Position numbers and translations under genes: made by a program. DNA of 64,000 nt from Blastococcus fimeti. GTDB taxonomy: Bacteria; Actinomycetota; Actinomycetes; Mycobacteriales; Geodermatophilaceae. Shown piece after piece: positions 9,797-18,126 of this stretch (position 1 is its first letter; each line of letters begins with the position of its first letter). The notes under the pieces are model-generated. The model saw only the letters and a list, made by a program, of their open reading frames with translations. It had not been told where the DNA came from and ran no database searches. The stretch spans positions 1 through 64,000 of the forward strand of contig FNAW01000010.1 in assembly GCA_900102115.1 (NCBI GenBank), given 5' to 3'.

Positions 9797-10735
9797 CTAG
9801 ACCGCGCCGGACCGCACCCGGGCCAGCCAGTCGCCGGCCTCGGCGAAGGCGTCGTCGGCCGACTCGGGCGGCACGGGGCGGTTCTCCCGTCCGTCGGCGC
9901 GGGGGTAGGAGCCCAGGAAGCGGACGTCGTCGCAGACGCGGTGCAGCGCGGCCAGCGCCTCACCGACCCGGCGGTCGGCGATGTGCCCCTCGCAGTCCAG
10001 CGAGAACGAGTAGACCCACAGCCGCTCGCGCAGCGGCCGCGACTCGATGCGGGTCAGGGAGATGCCGCGCACCGAGAACTCGCGCAGCACGTCCAGCAGC
10101 GCCCCGGTGCGGTCGGTGACGACGGCGACCAGCGAGGTCTTGTCGTTGCCGGTCGGCGCGGGCAGCGGGCCGGGCCGGGAGACCAGCACGAAGCGGGTCA
10201 CGGCGCCGGCGTGGTCGGCGATGCCGTCGGCGAGGGAGTCCAGCCCGTAGCGCTCGGCCGCGATGGCGGCGCACACCGCGGCGTCGTACTCCCCCGCGGC
10301 GACGGCTGCGGCTGCCCCGGCGGTCGAGCTCGCGGGTAGCGGCGTGATCCCGGGCAGGTTCGCCTCCAGCCACCGGCCGGTCTGGGCCAGGGCGTGCGGA
10401 TGGCTGGCCACCGAGCGCACGTCGGCCAGCGTCGTCCCGGGCCGGACGGCCAGGGTGAACGCGACCGGCAGGAACACCTCGCGGGTGATGACCAGCGGAT
10501 CGCCGTCGGTCAGGCCGTCCATGGTGGCCGGGACCGAGCCCTCCACCGAGTTCTCCAGCGGGACCAGCCCGGCGTCGGCATCCCCCGAACGGACGGCGGC
10601 CAGCGTCGCCGGGACACTCGCCCGGGGGGTCCGCGTTCCCTCGCCGGTGTCAACGGCGGTGCTCAGCGCGGCTTCGGCGAAGGTACCCTCGGGCCCGAGA
10701 TAGGCGAACCGCGTGGGAGACGTGCTGGGTTGCAT
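9797..10735 (-). CDS. pheA: prephenate dehydratase
   Basis: A 312-residue monofunctional enzyme converting prephenate to phenylpyruvate, the committed step to phenylalanine. The catalytic domain (about 8-190) starts with FAYLGPEGTFAEAAL and carries the essential TRF motif (VTRFVLV) and the LVPLENSVEGSV substrate loop. An ACT regulatory domain follows (about 205-285) with GALLDVLREF and ESRP, the phenylalanine-binding motif, implying feedback inhibition. The ATG at 10735 is chosen because the dehydratase fold begins a few residues later. It is divergent from the diguanylate cyclase pair, with 123 bases between them in which I see no clear element. Confidence 0.93.
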   Translation of the reverse strand: MQPSTSPTRFAYLGPEGTFAEAALSTAVDTGEGTRTPRASVPATLAAVRSGDADAGLVPLENSVEGSVPATMDGLTDGDPLVITREVFLPVAFTLAVRPGTTLADVRSVASHPHALAQTGRWLEANLPGITPLPASSTAGAAAAVAAGEYDAAVCAAIAAERYGLDSLADGIADHAGAVTRFVLVSRPGPLPAPTGNDKTSLVAVVTDRTGALLDVLREFSVRGISLTRIESRPLRERLWVYSFSLDCEGHIADRRVGEALAALHRVCDDVRFLGSYPRADGRENRPVPPESADDAFAEAGDWLARVRSGAV

Positions 10736-10858
10736 CCCGGGCATCCGACGAGGGTAGTGCGGGCGGGTCACGGCGAGTGCGCGACCCGGGGGAAGCTGCC
10801 TCGCTGATCGGAGGATCCGGCGCACACGCCCGGACGACGACCCGCGACTGGAGGTGGC

Positions 10859-12550
10859 GTGCCCCCCGCCTCACCAGCCGCTGCCTCCCGCGCGCTGTCG
10901 CCGACCGAGCTCGATCGGCTGCGCGCCGCCCTCTGGCGCCTCCTGGGGACCGGGGACCGGGACGACGCCGCCTTCCGCGACCTGGTCGACGACGTCGACG
11001 ACGTCCTGTCGTCCACCGCCGACCCGTACTGGGTGGCGTGGCGTTCGGCGCTGGCCGCCCGCCGCGGGCTGGCCGACGGCGATCCCGACGCGACCACCGA
11101 GGCGATCACCGCCGCCCGGGAGGCGCTGCACGGCTGCCTGCCCTCGGTGTGGACGGCGCTCACCCTGGCCTACCTGGCCCACCTCGAGGTCACCGCCGAC
11201 CACGTCGACGCCGCGATGCTCATGGCGGTCGACGCCAGCCTGCAGACCGAGGAGCCCTCCGCGCAGGAGCCCTCGCGCGCGCTGCTGCAGGCGCACCGCT
11301 GGCTGTCGCTCACCCTCGCCGGCCTCGACCTGGAGGAGCTCGCCGTCGCGCACGCCGGCCGGGCGCACCGGGTGGCCGCCCAGCTCCCCGACGTCGACGA
11401 CCAGTGGCGGACGCTGCTGCTCAGCGCCCAGCAGCACGTGGAGCTGGCCCAGACACTGCACCGCCGGGGCGACGAGCAGCACGCCGCCGAACTCGCCGAG
11501 GAGGCGATCGGCTGCGCCACCGCCGCCCGCGGGCTCGACCGTGAGCCGGAGCCGGCCGAGGCCGACCTGCTCGACGTCGTCCAGGCGTGGGCGATGACCT
11601 GCACCGACGACCTCGACGGGGCGCTCGGCCCGCTGCGCCGCGTGCACCGGCACGTGCAGGCCGACGGCGGGGTGTGGCTGCGCGGCTACACCGACCTGGT
11701 GCTCGCCCGACTGCTGGCCCGCCTCGCCGCTCGCGACGGCGACCTGATCCGCGGCGAGGAGGCGGTGGGGCTGCTCGTCGACGCCTCCGGCGCCTTCGCC
11801 GCCTCAGGTGACCGGCGCCGGTACCGGCAGTGCCTGCTCGAGCTCGGGCAGAACACCGCCGACCTGGGCCGCCCGGCCGAGGCGCTGCACTGGCTGGAGG
11901 CCTACCGCGCCGACACCGGCCGCGCGCACGCCCGCGGCCGCGAGCTGTGGGCGGAGATGTTCGTCCGCCGGAGCCGGCTGCGCGAGGCCGAGCGGCAGGC
12001 GGCGGTGCTGCGCCGGCACGCCCTCGAGGACCCGCTCACCGGCCTGGGCAACCGGCGCTCCGCCGAGCGCCGGCTCGCCGGCCTGCGGTTCGGCGAGGAG
12101 CCCCTGTCGCTGGCGGTCGTCGACGTCGACCGGTTCAAGGAGGTCAACGACGGCGCCTCGCACACCCAGGGCGACGTCGTGCTGCGCCGGGTGGCCGACC
12201 TGCTGCGCGAGCACAGCCGCACCGGGGACGAGGTGTTCCGCTGGGCCGGCGACGAGTTCCTGGTGCTGCTGCCGACGGCGACCGAGGCGCAGGCCGTCGT
12301 CGTCATGGAGCGGCTGCGCGCCGCCGTCGCCGCGGCCGACTGGGGCGACCTGCGGCTGACCGAGCCGGTCACCGTGAGCGTCGGCGTCGCCACCGCGCCC
12401 GAGGTGGGCGAGGGCCAGCCCGAACCGGTGGTCGGCTGGCGGGCGCTGTTCGACACCGCCGACCTGCTGCTGTTCTCCGCCAAGCGCAGCGGCCGCAACC
12501 GGGTGCGCGCACCCGGCGGCGGGCCGGGCGACGGGTGGACCGGGGCATGA
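10859..12550 (+). CDS. TPR-like / GGDEF diguanylate cyclase
   Basis: A 563-residue soluble protein. The first 370 residues are alpha-helical repeats of tetratricopeptide type, rich in Ala, Leu and Glu, with no membrane segment. A GGDEF domain at about 385-545 carries EDPLTGLGNRRSAERRL, VDVDRFKEVND and the active-site variant AGDEF at 463-467, a form known to be active in other cyclases. The end KRSGRNRV is also typical. It should make cyclic di-GMP from two GTP in response to something bound by the repeats. GTG at 10859 is preceded by GGAGG at the right distance. The stop overlaps the ATG of a paralogue (ATGA), so the two are coupled. Confidence 0.88.
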   Translation: MPPASPAAASRALSPTELDRLRAALWRLLGTGDRDDAAFRDLVDDVDDVLSSTADPYWVAWRSALAARRGLADGDPDATTEAITAAREALHGCLPSVWTALTLAYLAHLEVTADHVDAAMLMAVDASLQTEEPSAQEPSRALLQAHRWLSLTLAGLDLEELAVAHAGRAHRVAAQLPDVDDQWRTLLLSAQQHVELAQTLHRRGDEQHAAELAEEAIGCATAARGLDREPEPAEADLLDVVQAWAMTCTDDLDGALGPLRRVHRHVQADGGVWLRGYTDLVLARLLARLAARDGDLIRGEEAVGLLVDASGAFAASGDRRRYRQCLLELGQNTADLGRPAEALHWLEAYRADTGRAHARGRELWAEMFVRRSRLREAERQAAVLRRHALEDPLTGLGNRRSAERRLAGLRFGEEPLSLAVVDVDRFKEVNDGASHTQGDVVLRRVADLLREHSRTGDEVFRWAGDEFLVLLPTATEAQAVVVMERLRAAVAAADWGDLRLTEPVTVSVGVATAPEVGEGQPEPVVGWRALFDTADLLLFSAKRSGRNRVRAPGGGPGDGWTGA

Positions 12551-15384
12551 CGACGGCAGCGGGATGGGACAGGTGGGACGCGACGGGCGGTGGACGGCGC
12601 GTTCCCGACGACGTCCTCGACAGTGACGGAACTCCGGTGCACAGTGCGCTCGTGCCACCCGGAGCCCTGCATCAACGGGTGACGGCCGCGCTGGCGAACT
12701 GGCAGCTGGACGACGCCGAGCAGCTGCTCGCCGGCGTCGACTCCGAGCCCTCGCCCTACCAGGCGAACGAGCCCGACCCGGTCACCGCCGGCGGCGCCTC
12801 CGACCTGGGCCGCGCCTGGGCCGACACCCTGCGGGCCGAACTGCTGGTCCGCCGGCTGCGGGTCGCGGGGTTCACGCTGGTCGGCGAGCCGGTGACCACC
12901 GGCGGCCCCGAGTCCGAGCGCGAGCCCGCCCTGGACCTGCACGCCGGGGTGGCCGAGCTGATCGACGGGGACGGCGAGAGCGCCGACCCGCGCTCGGAGT
13001 CCGCGTCCTGGGCGGCGCTGGCGATCGCGCTCGTCCGGTCGGCCAAGGCGGCCTTCGACGCGACCGACGACACCCTGCAGCGCGCCGCCGGCCTGGCCCG
13101 GCACGCGCGCATCGAGCTGCTCTCCCGGCGGATCGACGCCGCCATGGACGAGGCGGTCGAGGCGGCCAGCCTGCTCGATCCGGGCCTGCCCCCGAGCCGG
13201 CTGCTGGTGGACACCCTCGGCACGCTGGCCGGCGTCCTCGCCGACCTGGAGCTGATGCCGCTGGCGCTGGACTTCCAGCGCCGGGCGCACGAGGCGGCGC
13301 AGTGGGCCGCGACCGACCCCTCGCTCCTGGAGCCGGGCGACGGCGACCCGGACGTGCTCGTCGCCGGCGCGGCCACCCGGCTCGGCGAGCTGTGCGCCGA
13401 GCTCGGCGAGGGGCTGCTGGACGACGGGCTCCCCGAGTCGGCGGACCCGCACTTCGCCGAGGCGCGCACCCTGGCCGAGGAGGCCCTGCAGCTGCTGCCC
13501 CCGGAGGCGCCCGGCGTCGTCGCGGCGCAGATCGTGCACGGCTGGGCGCTGGTCGGCCTGGGCGAGCACGCCGCCGCGACCGGGCCGCTGCGCTCCGCCG
13601 TCCGCATCACCTCCGCCTCCGACGACCGCGCCCAGCGCGCCTCCGCCCAGCTCGCGCTGGGCCGGACGCTGCGCCGGCAGGGCGACCCCGCCGGCGCCGA
13701 CGAGCACCTGGTCTCGACCCTCCAGCTGGCCACCGAGCACGGCCTCCCCCGCCTGCGCCGCGCGGCCCTGCGCGAGCTGTGCACGCTGCACGCCGAGCTG
13801 GACGACGCCGGCCGCGCGCTGCCCTACCTGCAGGCCTACCTCGCCGACGAGCTGGACCGGGTGGACGAGCGGCGCACCCGCTGGGTGGAGCTGTTCGGCC
13901 GGCGCAAGAGCCTGCTGGAGACCGAGCGGGCCGCCGGGCAGCTGCGCCGGCAGGCCTACGAGGACCCGCTCACCCACCTGCCCAACCGGCGGTACGCCGA
14001 GGCGCGGTTGGACGGGCTGCTCGCCGGCGGCGGGATCCCCGCGCTGGCCGTCGTCGACGTGGACCGGTTCAAGTCGATCAACGACGCGATCGGCCACCCC
14101 GGCGGCGACGCCGTGCTGCGCGCGGTGTCCGAGCTGCTCATCGCCGGCGTGCGCGACACCGACGAGGTCTGCCGCTGGGCCGGCGACGAGTTCGTCGTCC
14201 TGCTGCCCGACACCACCGCGGAGCAGGCCGAGCGCGCGCTCGAGCGCACCCGCCGCAAGGTCGCCGGCTACGACTGGGCCACCCTCGGGCTGAGCACGCC
14301 GGTGACGATCAGCGTCGGCATCGCCTCGGCCGCCCGCGGCGACGACCGGCGCACCCTGTTCGCCGCCGCCGACGGCGTCCTCTACGACGCCAAGCGCAGC
14401 GGCCGCGACCGCGTCGTGCGGCTGTCCGGCGTCACCCAGAAGCGCGCCGGCGGCAGCCCGCTGGACGTGCTGTTCGGCGGCCCCGCCCCGACGGAGCGGC
14501 CGACCGAGCAGGTCCTGACGGTCGAGGACCTCCCGACGGTCGAGGACGTCCCCCCGATCGAGGACGTCCCCCCGATCGAGGCCGTCGCAGCGGTCGAGGC
14601 CGGCACCACCCCCGACGACGGCTTCGCGCCGCTGCTGGTGGTCCCGGAGCCCGCCGACCCGCCGCTCGGCGTGGACCGGCCGGACGAGCCGCTGCTCGGC
14701 CCGCCGCCCGCAGCGCCCGCACCCGCGACCGCCGGGACGCCCGCGAGCACCCCGCCGCCCGCCCCCCGGCCGCCCGAGCCGGAGGTCGTCTGGGCGACCG
14801 GGCGCACCACCGAGCAGGTGCTGGCGCTGGTCCGCGAGGCGCGCCGCGAGCACCCCGACCGCCCCGCGCTCGTGCTGCGGGCCGGCGCGGAGACGCTGGT
14901 CGCGCTCGCCTCGGAGCACGACGCGTACACGACCATGGACGCCGCCGCGATGGCCGCCGCCGTCGGCCCGCTGCCGGAGCAGGTCGGCCGGGTCGCCGTG
15001 CTGTCCGCCGGGGGCGCCGACACCGCGGTCGCCGCAGAGGCCGCCTTCGTCGCCCGCGTCTCGGGCAGCGCCGCCGTCCGGCACGACGACGTCGCCGGCA
15101 GCCGGTTCCGCACCCTGCTCGGCGAGCCCGGGCGGCTGCCCGACGTCGACTGCCTGGTCGTGGTGGCCGGCATGGACGCCGGGCTGGTCGCGGCGCTCGG
15201 CGGGCTCACCGACGTCCCCGTGGTCGCCGTGCCCACCTCGGCGGGCCGCCCCGGCGGCCTCGGGGGCTTGAGCGCCCTGATGACGCTGCTCACCGCCGCC
15301 CCCGGCGTCGCGGTCACCGACGTGGACAACGGCTGGTCGGCCGGCGCCTTCGCCGCCCGGGTCGCCCGCCGCGCCGCCCGCTGA
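12547..15384 (+). CDS. GGDEF protein fused to a C-terminal LarB/PurE-like domain
   Basis: A 945-residue protein. Residues 1-460 are TPR-like helices similar in style to the preceding gene. A GGDEF domain follows (about 465-620; VDVDRFKSIND, AGDEF at 545-549). A Pro/Glu-rich linker (about 640-745) contains 6-residue repeats. The last 200 residues (about 747-945) match the AIR-carboxylase-like part of LarB: GRTTEQVLALVREA, VVVAGMDAGLVAALGG, VAVPTSAG, GVAVTDVDNG. LarB carboxylates and hydrolyses NaAD for the nickel-pincer cofactor, using a cysteine in the NSCASGV-type motif. Here the aligned residues read TAAPGV (Ala917) and the usual MEGAL glutamate is Asp877, so catalysis is unlikely. A nucleotide-sensing role is my inference. 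The ATG overlaps the previous stop. Confidence 0.85.
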   Translation: MTTAAGWDRWDATGGGRRVPDDVLDSDGTPVHSALVPPGALHQRVTAALANWQLDDAEQLLAGVDSEPSPYQANEPDPVTAGGASDLGRAWADTLRAELLVRRLRVAGFTLVGEPVTTGGPESEREPALDLHAGVAELIDGDGESADPRSESASWAALAIALVRSAKAAFDATDDTLQRAAGLARHARIELLSRRIDAAMDEAVEAASLLDPGLPPSRLLVDTLGTLAGVLADLELMPLALDFQRRAHEAAQWAATDPSLLEPGDGDPDVLVAGAATRLGELCAELGEGLLDDGLPESADPHFAEARTLAEEALQLLPPEAPGVVAAQIVHGWALVGLGEHAAATGPLRSAVRITSASDDRAQRASAQLALGRTLRRQGDPAGADEHLVSTLQLATEHGLPRLRRAALRELCTLHAELDDAGRALPYLQAYLADELDRVDERRTRWVELFGRRKSLLETERAAGQLRRQAYEDPLTHLPNRRYAEARLDGLLAGGGIPALAVVDVDRFKSINDAIGHPGGDAVLRAVSELLIAGVRDTDEVCRWAGDEFVVLLPDTTAEQAERALERTRRKVAGYDWATLGLSTPVTISVGIASAARGDDRRTLFAAADGVLYDAKRSGRDRVVRLSGVTQKRAGGSPLDVLFGGPAPTERPTEQVLTVEDLPTVEDVPPIEDVPPIEAVAAVEAGTTPDDGFAPLLVVPEPADPPLGVDRPDEPLLGPPPAAPAPATAGTPASTPPPAPRPPEPEVVWATGRTTEQVLALVREARREHPDRPALVLRAGAETLVALASEHDAYTTMDAAAMAAAVGPLPEQVGRVAVLSAGGADTAVAAEAAFVARVSGSAAVRHDDVAGSRFRTLLGEPGRLPDVDCLVVVAGMDAGLVAALGGLTDVPVVAVPTSAGRPGGLGGLSALMTLLTAAPGVAVTDVDNGWSAGAFAARVARRAAR
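14524..14595 (+). repeat. four 18-base in-frame repeats in the linker
   Basis: Four consecutive 18-base units encode EDLPTV, EDVPPI, EDVPPI and EAVAAV in the linker between the GGDEF and LarB-like domains. Units two and three (14542-14559 and 14560-14577) are identical DNA; the first and fourth are diverged. They look like a tandem duplication lengthening a flexible acidic/proline linker. Confidence 0.85.
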
Positions 15385-15416
15385 CCCCTCCCTCCCGCCC
15401 GCCCGCCCGCCCGCGA

Positions 15417-15490
15417 AGTTGATCATCGTCTCCGTGCCCGCGACACTGCCCGGCACGCCGACAGCACGCGCACGCCGCCGATGATCAACT
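15417..15490. repeat. spaced inverted repeat AGTTGATCATCG
   Basis: AGTTGATCATCG at 15417-15428 is repeated as its exact reverse complement, CGATGATCAACT, at 15479-15490, 50 bases apart. The right arm covers the first possible start codon (ATG 15481) of the YczE-type gene. It could be an extragenic repeat, an operator or a long-range hairpin that controls that start. Confidence 0.8.
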
Positions 15491-15492
15491 CG

Positions 15493-16086
15493 ATGGCGGG
15501 GCGGCGGCTGCCGCGGCGGCTGATCCAGCTCTTCCTCGGCCTCGCGCTCTACGGCGTCTCCATCGCCGCCCTGGTGCTGGCCGACCTGGGCGTCATGCCG
15601 TGGGACGTGCTGCACCAGGGGCTGGCCCGCCAGCTCGGCTGGTCGCTGGGCACGGTGATCATCGTCGTCGGCGTGCTGGTGCTGCTCGCCTGGATCCCGC
15701 TGCGCGAGCGGCCCGGCATCGGCACGGTCGCCAACGTGGTCGTGGTCGGGCTGGTGGCCGACGCGGTGCTGGCCCTCGTCGATGCGCCGTCGTCCCTGGC
15801 CGTCCGCATCGCACTGGCCGGCGGAGGAATCCTGATCAACGCCGTCGCCACCGCCGCCTACGTCGGCGTGCGGCTGGGCCCCGGGCCGCGGGACGGGCTG
15901 ATGACCGGGCTGGTCCGCCGCACGGGCCGGAAGGTCGGGCCGGTGCGCACGGCGATCGAGGTGCTGGTCGTGGTCTCCGGCTGGCTGCTCGGCGGCAGCG
16001 TCGGGGTCGTCACGGTGGTCTACGCGCTCGCCATCGGCCCGCTGGTGCAGCCGCTGCTCCCCCGGCTGACGGTGCCCGGGCGCTAG
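15493..16086 (+). CDS. YczE/YitT-type integral membrane protein
   Basis: About 197 residues with five or six membrane helices. The motif LADLGVMPWDVLHQGL near the N-terminus and GPGPRDGLMTGLVRR in the second half are the hallmarks of the YczE/YyaS family; in Bacillus YczE is needed for some antibiotic production, but the biochemical activity is unknown. The frame allows ATG 15481 (MINSM...) or ATG 15493. I prefer 15493 because the first four codons belong to an inverted repeat. The stop overlaps that of the convergent MFS gene. Confidence 0.8.
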   Translation: MAGRRLPRRLIQLFLGLALYGVSIAALVLADLGVMPWDVLHQGLARQLGWSLGTVIIVVGVLVLLAWIPLRERPGIGTVANVVVVGLVADAVLALVDAPSSLAVRIALAGGGILINAVATAAYVGVRLGPGPRDGLMTGLVRRTGRKVGPVRTAIEVLVVVSGWLLGGSVGVVTVVYALAIGPLVQPLLPRLTVPGR

Positions 16087-17183
16087 TCCCGGACCGGCGC
16101 CCGCAGCCCGCGGAGCACCACCGGGACGACGGCGAGCACCAGCAGCGCGGTCGCGGCCGCGCCGCCCAGCGCCCAGGCGGCGAACACCAGGAGACCGGCG
16201 AGCTCCACCCCGAGCCCGGCCACCGAGGTGATGGTCGCCCGGGCCGGGCCCTCGATGCGTTCCTGCAGCCGGGCCTCGGCGACGACCAGCACCGCCAGGT
16301 ACAGCCCGTAGGCGAGGGCCAGGGCGGTCAGCGCCGCGGGGCCGGGAAGCACGACGACCGCGCCGAGCAGCAGCCCCGCCGTCGCCAGGGCCGCCGGCAG
16401 CGCTCCGTCGGGGAGCCCCTCGGCACGGCCGCCGAGCTCGGCGCCGGCGGCGCCGGCGAGCGCGACGACGAGGACGGCGAACGGCACCGCTCCCGTCGGC
16501 ACGCCCCGCTCGGCGGCGAGCACCGGGAAGTACTCCTCCATGGCGTCGAGCCCACCCACCAGGGCCACCGCGACGACGGCGATCCGCAGCGGCGGGTGTC
16601 GCACGACCTGCCCGGCGCCCGCCCGCAGCGCGGCCAGCAGGGCGCCGGGCCGCTCGCGCGGCGGCTCCGGGAAGCGCGTCGCGAGCGCCGCGGCGGCCAG
16701 GCAGGTCGCCGCGCTCACCCAGCCGACCAGCACGAACCCGCCGACGGCGTGCAGCCAGGTCGCCGCGGCCGCGGTGGGCACCTGGACCAGCAGCTCGGCC
16801 GCCGTCATCCGGCCGTTGACCCGGGCGAACTCCTCCTCCGCGCCGGCGTCGCGCAGTCCGTCGAAGACCAGCGCCTCGGCGGTGCCGGAGTAGAGCGAGC
16901 TCGACACGCCCCAGAGGACGAAGCCGGCCGCGAACCCCGCCGTCCCCGGCGCGACGGTCCACAGGGCGAAGGCCGCCGCCTGCAGCACGCCACCGCAGAC
17001 CAGGACACCGCGCCGGGACCACCGGTCGGCCAGCATCCCGGCGGGTACCTCGGTGAGCAGCGAGGTGACCGACCAGACGGCGAACAGCGCGGAGACCCCC
17101 GCCGTCGTCAGGCCGCTCTCGAGGAAGAGCAGCGCGTACAGCGGGTACAGGGGCACCAGCTCGGAGAGCGCGGCCCAGCCCAC
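16083..17183 (-). CDS. MFS transporter
   Basis: A 366-residue protein with about 11-12 hydrophobic helices. The loop between helices 2 and 3 has the MFS signature-like LADRWSRRGVLV, preceded by SLLTEVPAGM. It is on the short side for the superfamily. Substrate unknown; related actinobacterial proteins are annotated as drug exporters. GTG at 17183 is the only available start, since an in-frame stop lies just upstream. It is divergent from the GDT1 gene, with 316 bases between them that hold the riboswitch of that gene, and converges on the YczE-type gene with overlapping stops. Confidence 0.85.
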   Translation of the reverse strand: MGWAALSELVPLYPLYALLFLESGLTTAGVSALFAVWSVTSLLTEVPAGMLADRWSRRGVLVCGGVLQAAAFALWTVAPGTAGFAAGFVLWGVSSSLYSGTAEALVFDGLRDAGAEEEFARVNGRMTAAELLVQVPTAAAATWLHAVGGFVLVGWVSAATCLAAAALATRFPEPPRERPGALLAALRAGAGQVVRHPPLRIAVVAVALVGGLDAMEEYFPVLAAERGVPTGAVPFAVLVVALAGAAGAELGGRAEGLPDGALPAALATAGLLLGAVVVLPGPAALTALALAYGLYLAVLVVAEARLQERIEGPARATITSVAGLGVELAGLLVFAAWALGGAAATALLVLAVVPVVLRGLRAPVRD

Positions 17184-17317
17184 CGCCAGCCGGGCGAGGG
17201 ACCGGGCGGGCGGTGTCGGTGCATGCGGGGTGGATCAATGTCGGCGCATGGACGGCACCGTAGCGCCGTCGTCCGACCGTCGCAGCCGGTTTCCGCACGG
17301 CACCGGCTACTCTTCCC

Positions 17318-17430
17318 GGCGAAGGGGAGTAGCCCCCCGTCCGCTGGTCGACATGCTGGCGCGCCCGCTCGCGGGCCGCCCGGTCAGCGGGTCCGCGCCC
17401 CGGCGCGGATGGGCGAGACCTTCGATCGCA
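17318..17430 (+). ncRNA. yybP-ykoY manganese riboswitch
   Basis: The leader of the GDT1-type gene carries the hallmarks of the yybP-ykoY aptamer: GAAGGGGAGTAGC at 17321-17333 and, about 85 bases on, GCGAGACCTTCG at 17413-17424. CGAAGG (17320-17325) pairs with CCTTCG (17419-17424) to close P1. GC-rich arms between them (17341-17410) can form the two coaxial legs. This class binds Mn2+ and commonly precedes manganese exporters, just as here. Downstream, GAGGC (17452-17456) can pair with GCCTC (17479-17483) ahead of the ribosome site (AGGAAC, 17492), which could serve as expression platform. The rest of the 17184-17499 gap shows only an AGCCGGT/ACCGGCT dyad near 17284-17309. Confidence 0.85.
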
Positions 17431-17499
17431 GCCATCCCGTGCTGCCGGTCGGAGGCTGCCCTGGCTCCGCTCGGCGGTGCCTCGCGGAAGTAGGAACTC

Positions 17500-18099
17500 G
17501 TGGTCCTGTCGGTCGTCCTGGCCGCGTTCGTCCTGGTGCTCCCCGTGGAGCTGCCGGACAAGACGCTGTTCGCCAGCCTGGTGCTCGCCACCCGTTTCCC
17601 CCCGGTGCCGGTGTTCGTCGGCGTCGCGGCGGCATTCGGGCTGCAGGTGGCGATCGCGGTCACCGCCGGCTCGCTGCTGTCGCTGCTGCCCGAGGCGCTG
17701 GTCAGCGGCATCGTCGCGCTGCTGTTCCTCGTCGGCGCCGTCATCCTCTGGCGCAGCGCGAACAGCGGTGCCGAGGACGCCGACGACGCCGGTGAGGGCC
17801 GCGAGGGCTCGTCGTTCCTCCGCGTCGCCGCCATCTCCTTCGGCGTCCTGTTCGCCGCCGAGTGGGGCGACCTCTCCCAGCTCGCCACCGCGGGGCTCGC
17901 CGCGCGCTACGACGACCCGCTGTCGGTGTTCGTCGGCGCCTGGGCGGCCCTGCTCGTCGTCTCCGGGCTCGCCGTGTTCCTGGGCAAGAACCTCGCCGAC
18001 CGGCTGCCGATCGCGCTCATCCGCCGGGTCGCGGCCGGGCTGTTCGTCGTCTTCGCCGCCGTCGCCCTCGTGGAGACGATCCGCGTACTCACCGCTTGA
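17500..18099 (+). CDS. GDT1/TMEM165 (UPF0016) family Mn2+ exporter
   Basis: A 199-residue protein of two homologous halves of three helices each. Each half carries the family's E-x-G/P-D-[KR]-[ST]-type motif: ELPDKTLFASLVLATRF near residue 17, and EWGDLSQLATAGLAARY in the second half. The halves are joined by an acidic loop (AEDADDAGEGREG). Bacterial members export manganese, and the riboswitch in the leader supports this substrate. GTG at 17500 begins directly before the first helix. The stop codon overlaps the -35 box of the next gene's promoter, so the two genes appear separately controlled. Confidence 0.88.
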   Translation: MVLSVVLAAFVLVLPVELPDKTLFASLVLATRFPPVPVFVGVAAAFGLQVAIAVTAGSLLSLLPEALVSGIVALLFLVGAVILWRSANSGAEDADDAGEGREGSSFLRVAAISFGVLFAAEWGDLSQLATAGLAARYDDPLSVFVGAWAALLVVSGLAVFLGKNLADRLPIALIRRVAAGLFVVFAAVALVETIRVLTA

Positions 18100-18126
18100 C
18101 CCTGACGCCACGTCAGGCGGTTGTCT
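18096..18126 (+). promoter_or_regulatory. tipA-type MerR promoter and operator
   Basis: A -35 box TTGACC (18096-18101) and a -10 box TTGTCT (18121-18126) are separated by 19 bases, the over-long spacing typical of MerR-activated promoters. Within the spacer lies the perfect dyad CCTGACG-CCA-CGTCAGG (18101-18117). The arrangement closely resembles the Streptomyces tipA promoter, in which TipAL binds the dyad and twists the DNA to start transcription. It sits directly before a tipA-like gene, so autoregulation is expected. The -35 overlaps the stop of the GDT1 gene. Confidence 0.82.

Noticed and set aside
14788-15384. A working LarB enzyme of nickel-pincer cofactor synthesis
   Set aside because: The catalytic cysteine position reads alanine, the N-terminal LarB part is missing, and larC, larE and larA are not nearby.
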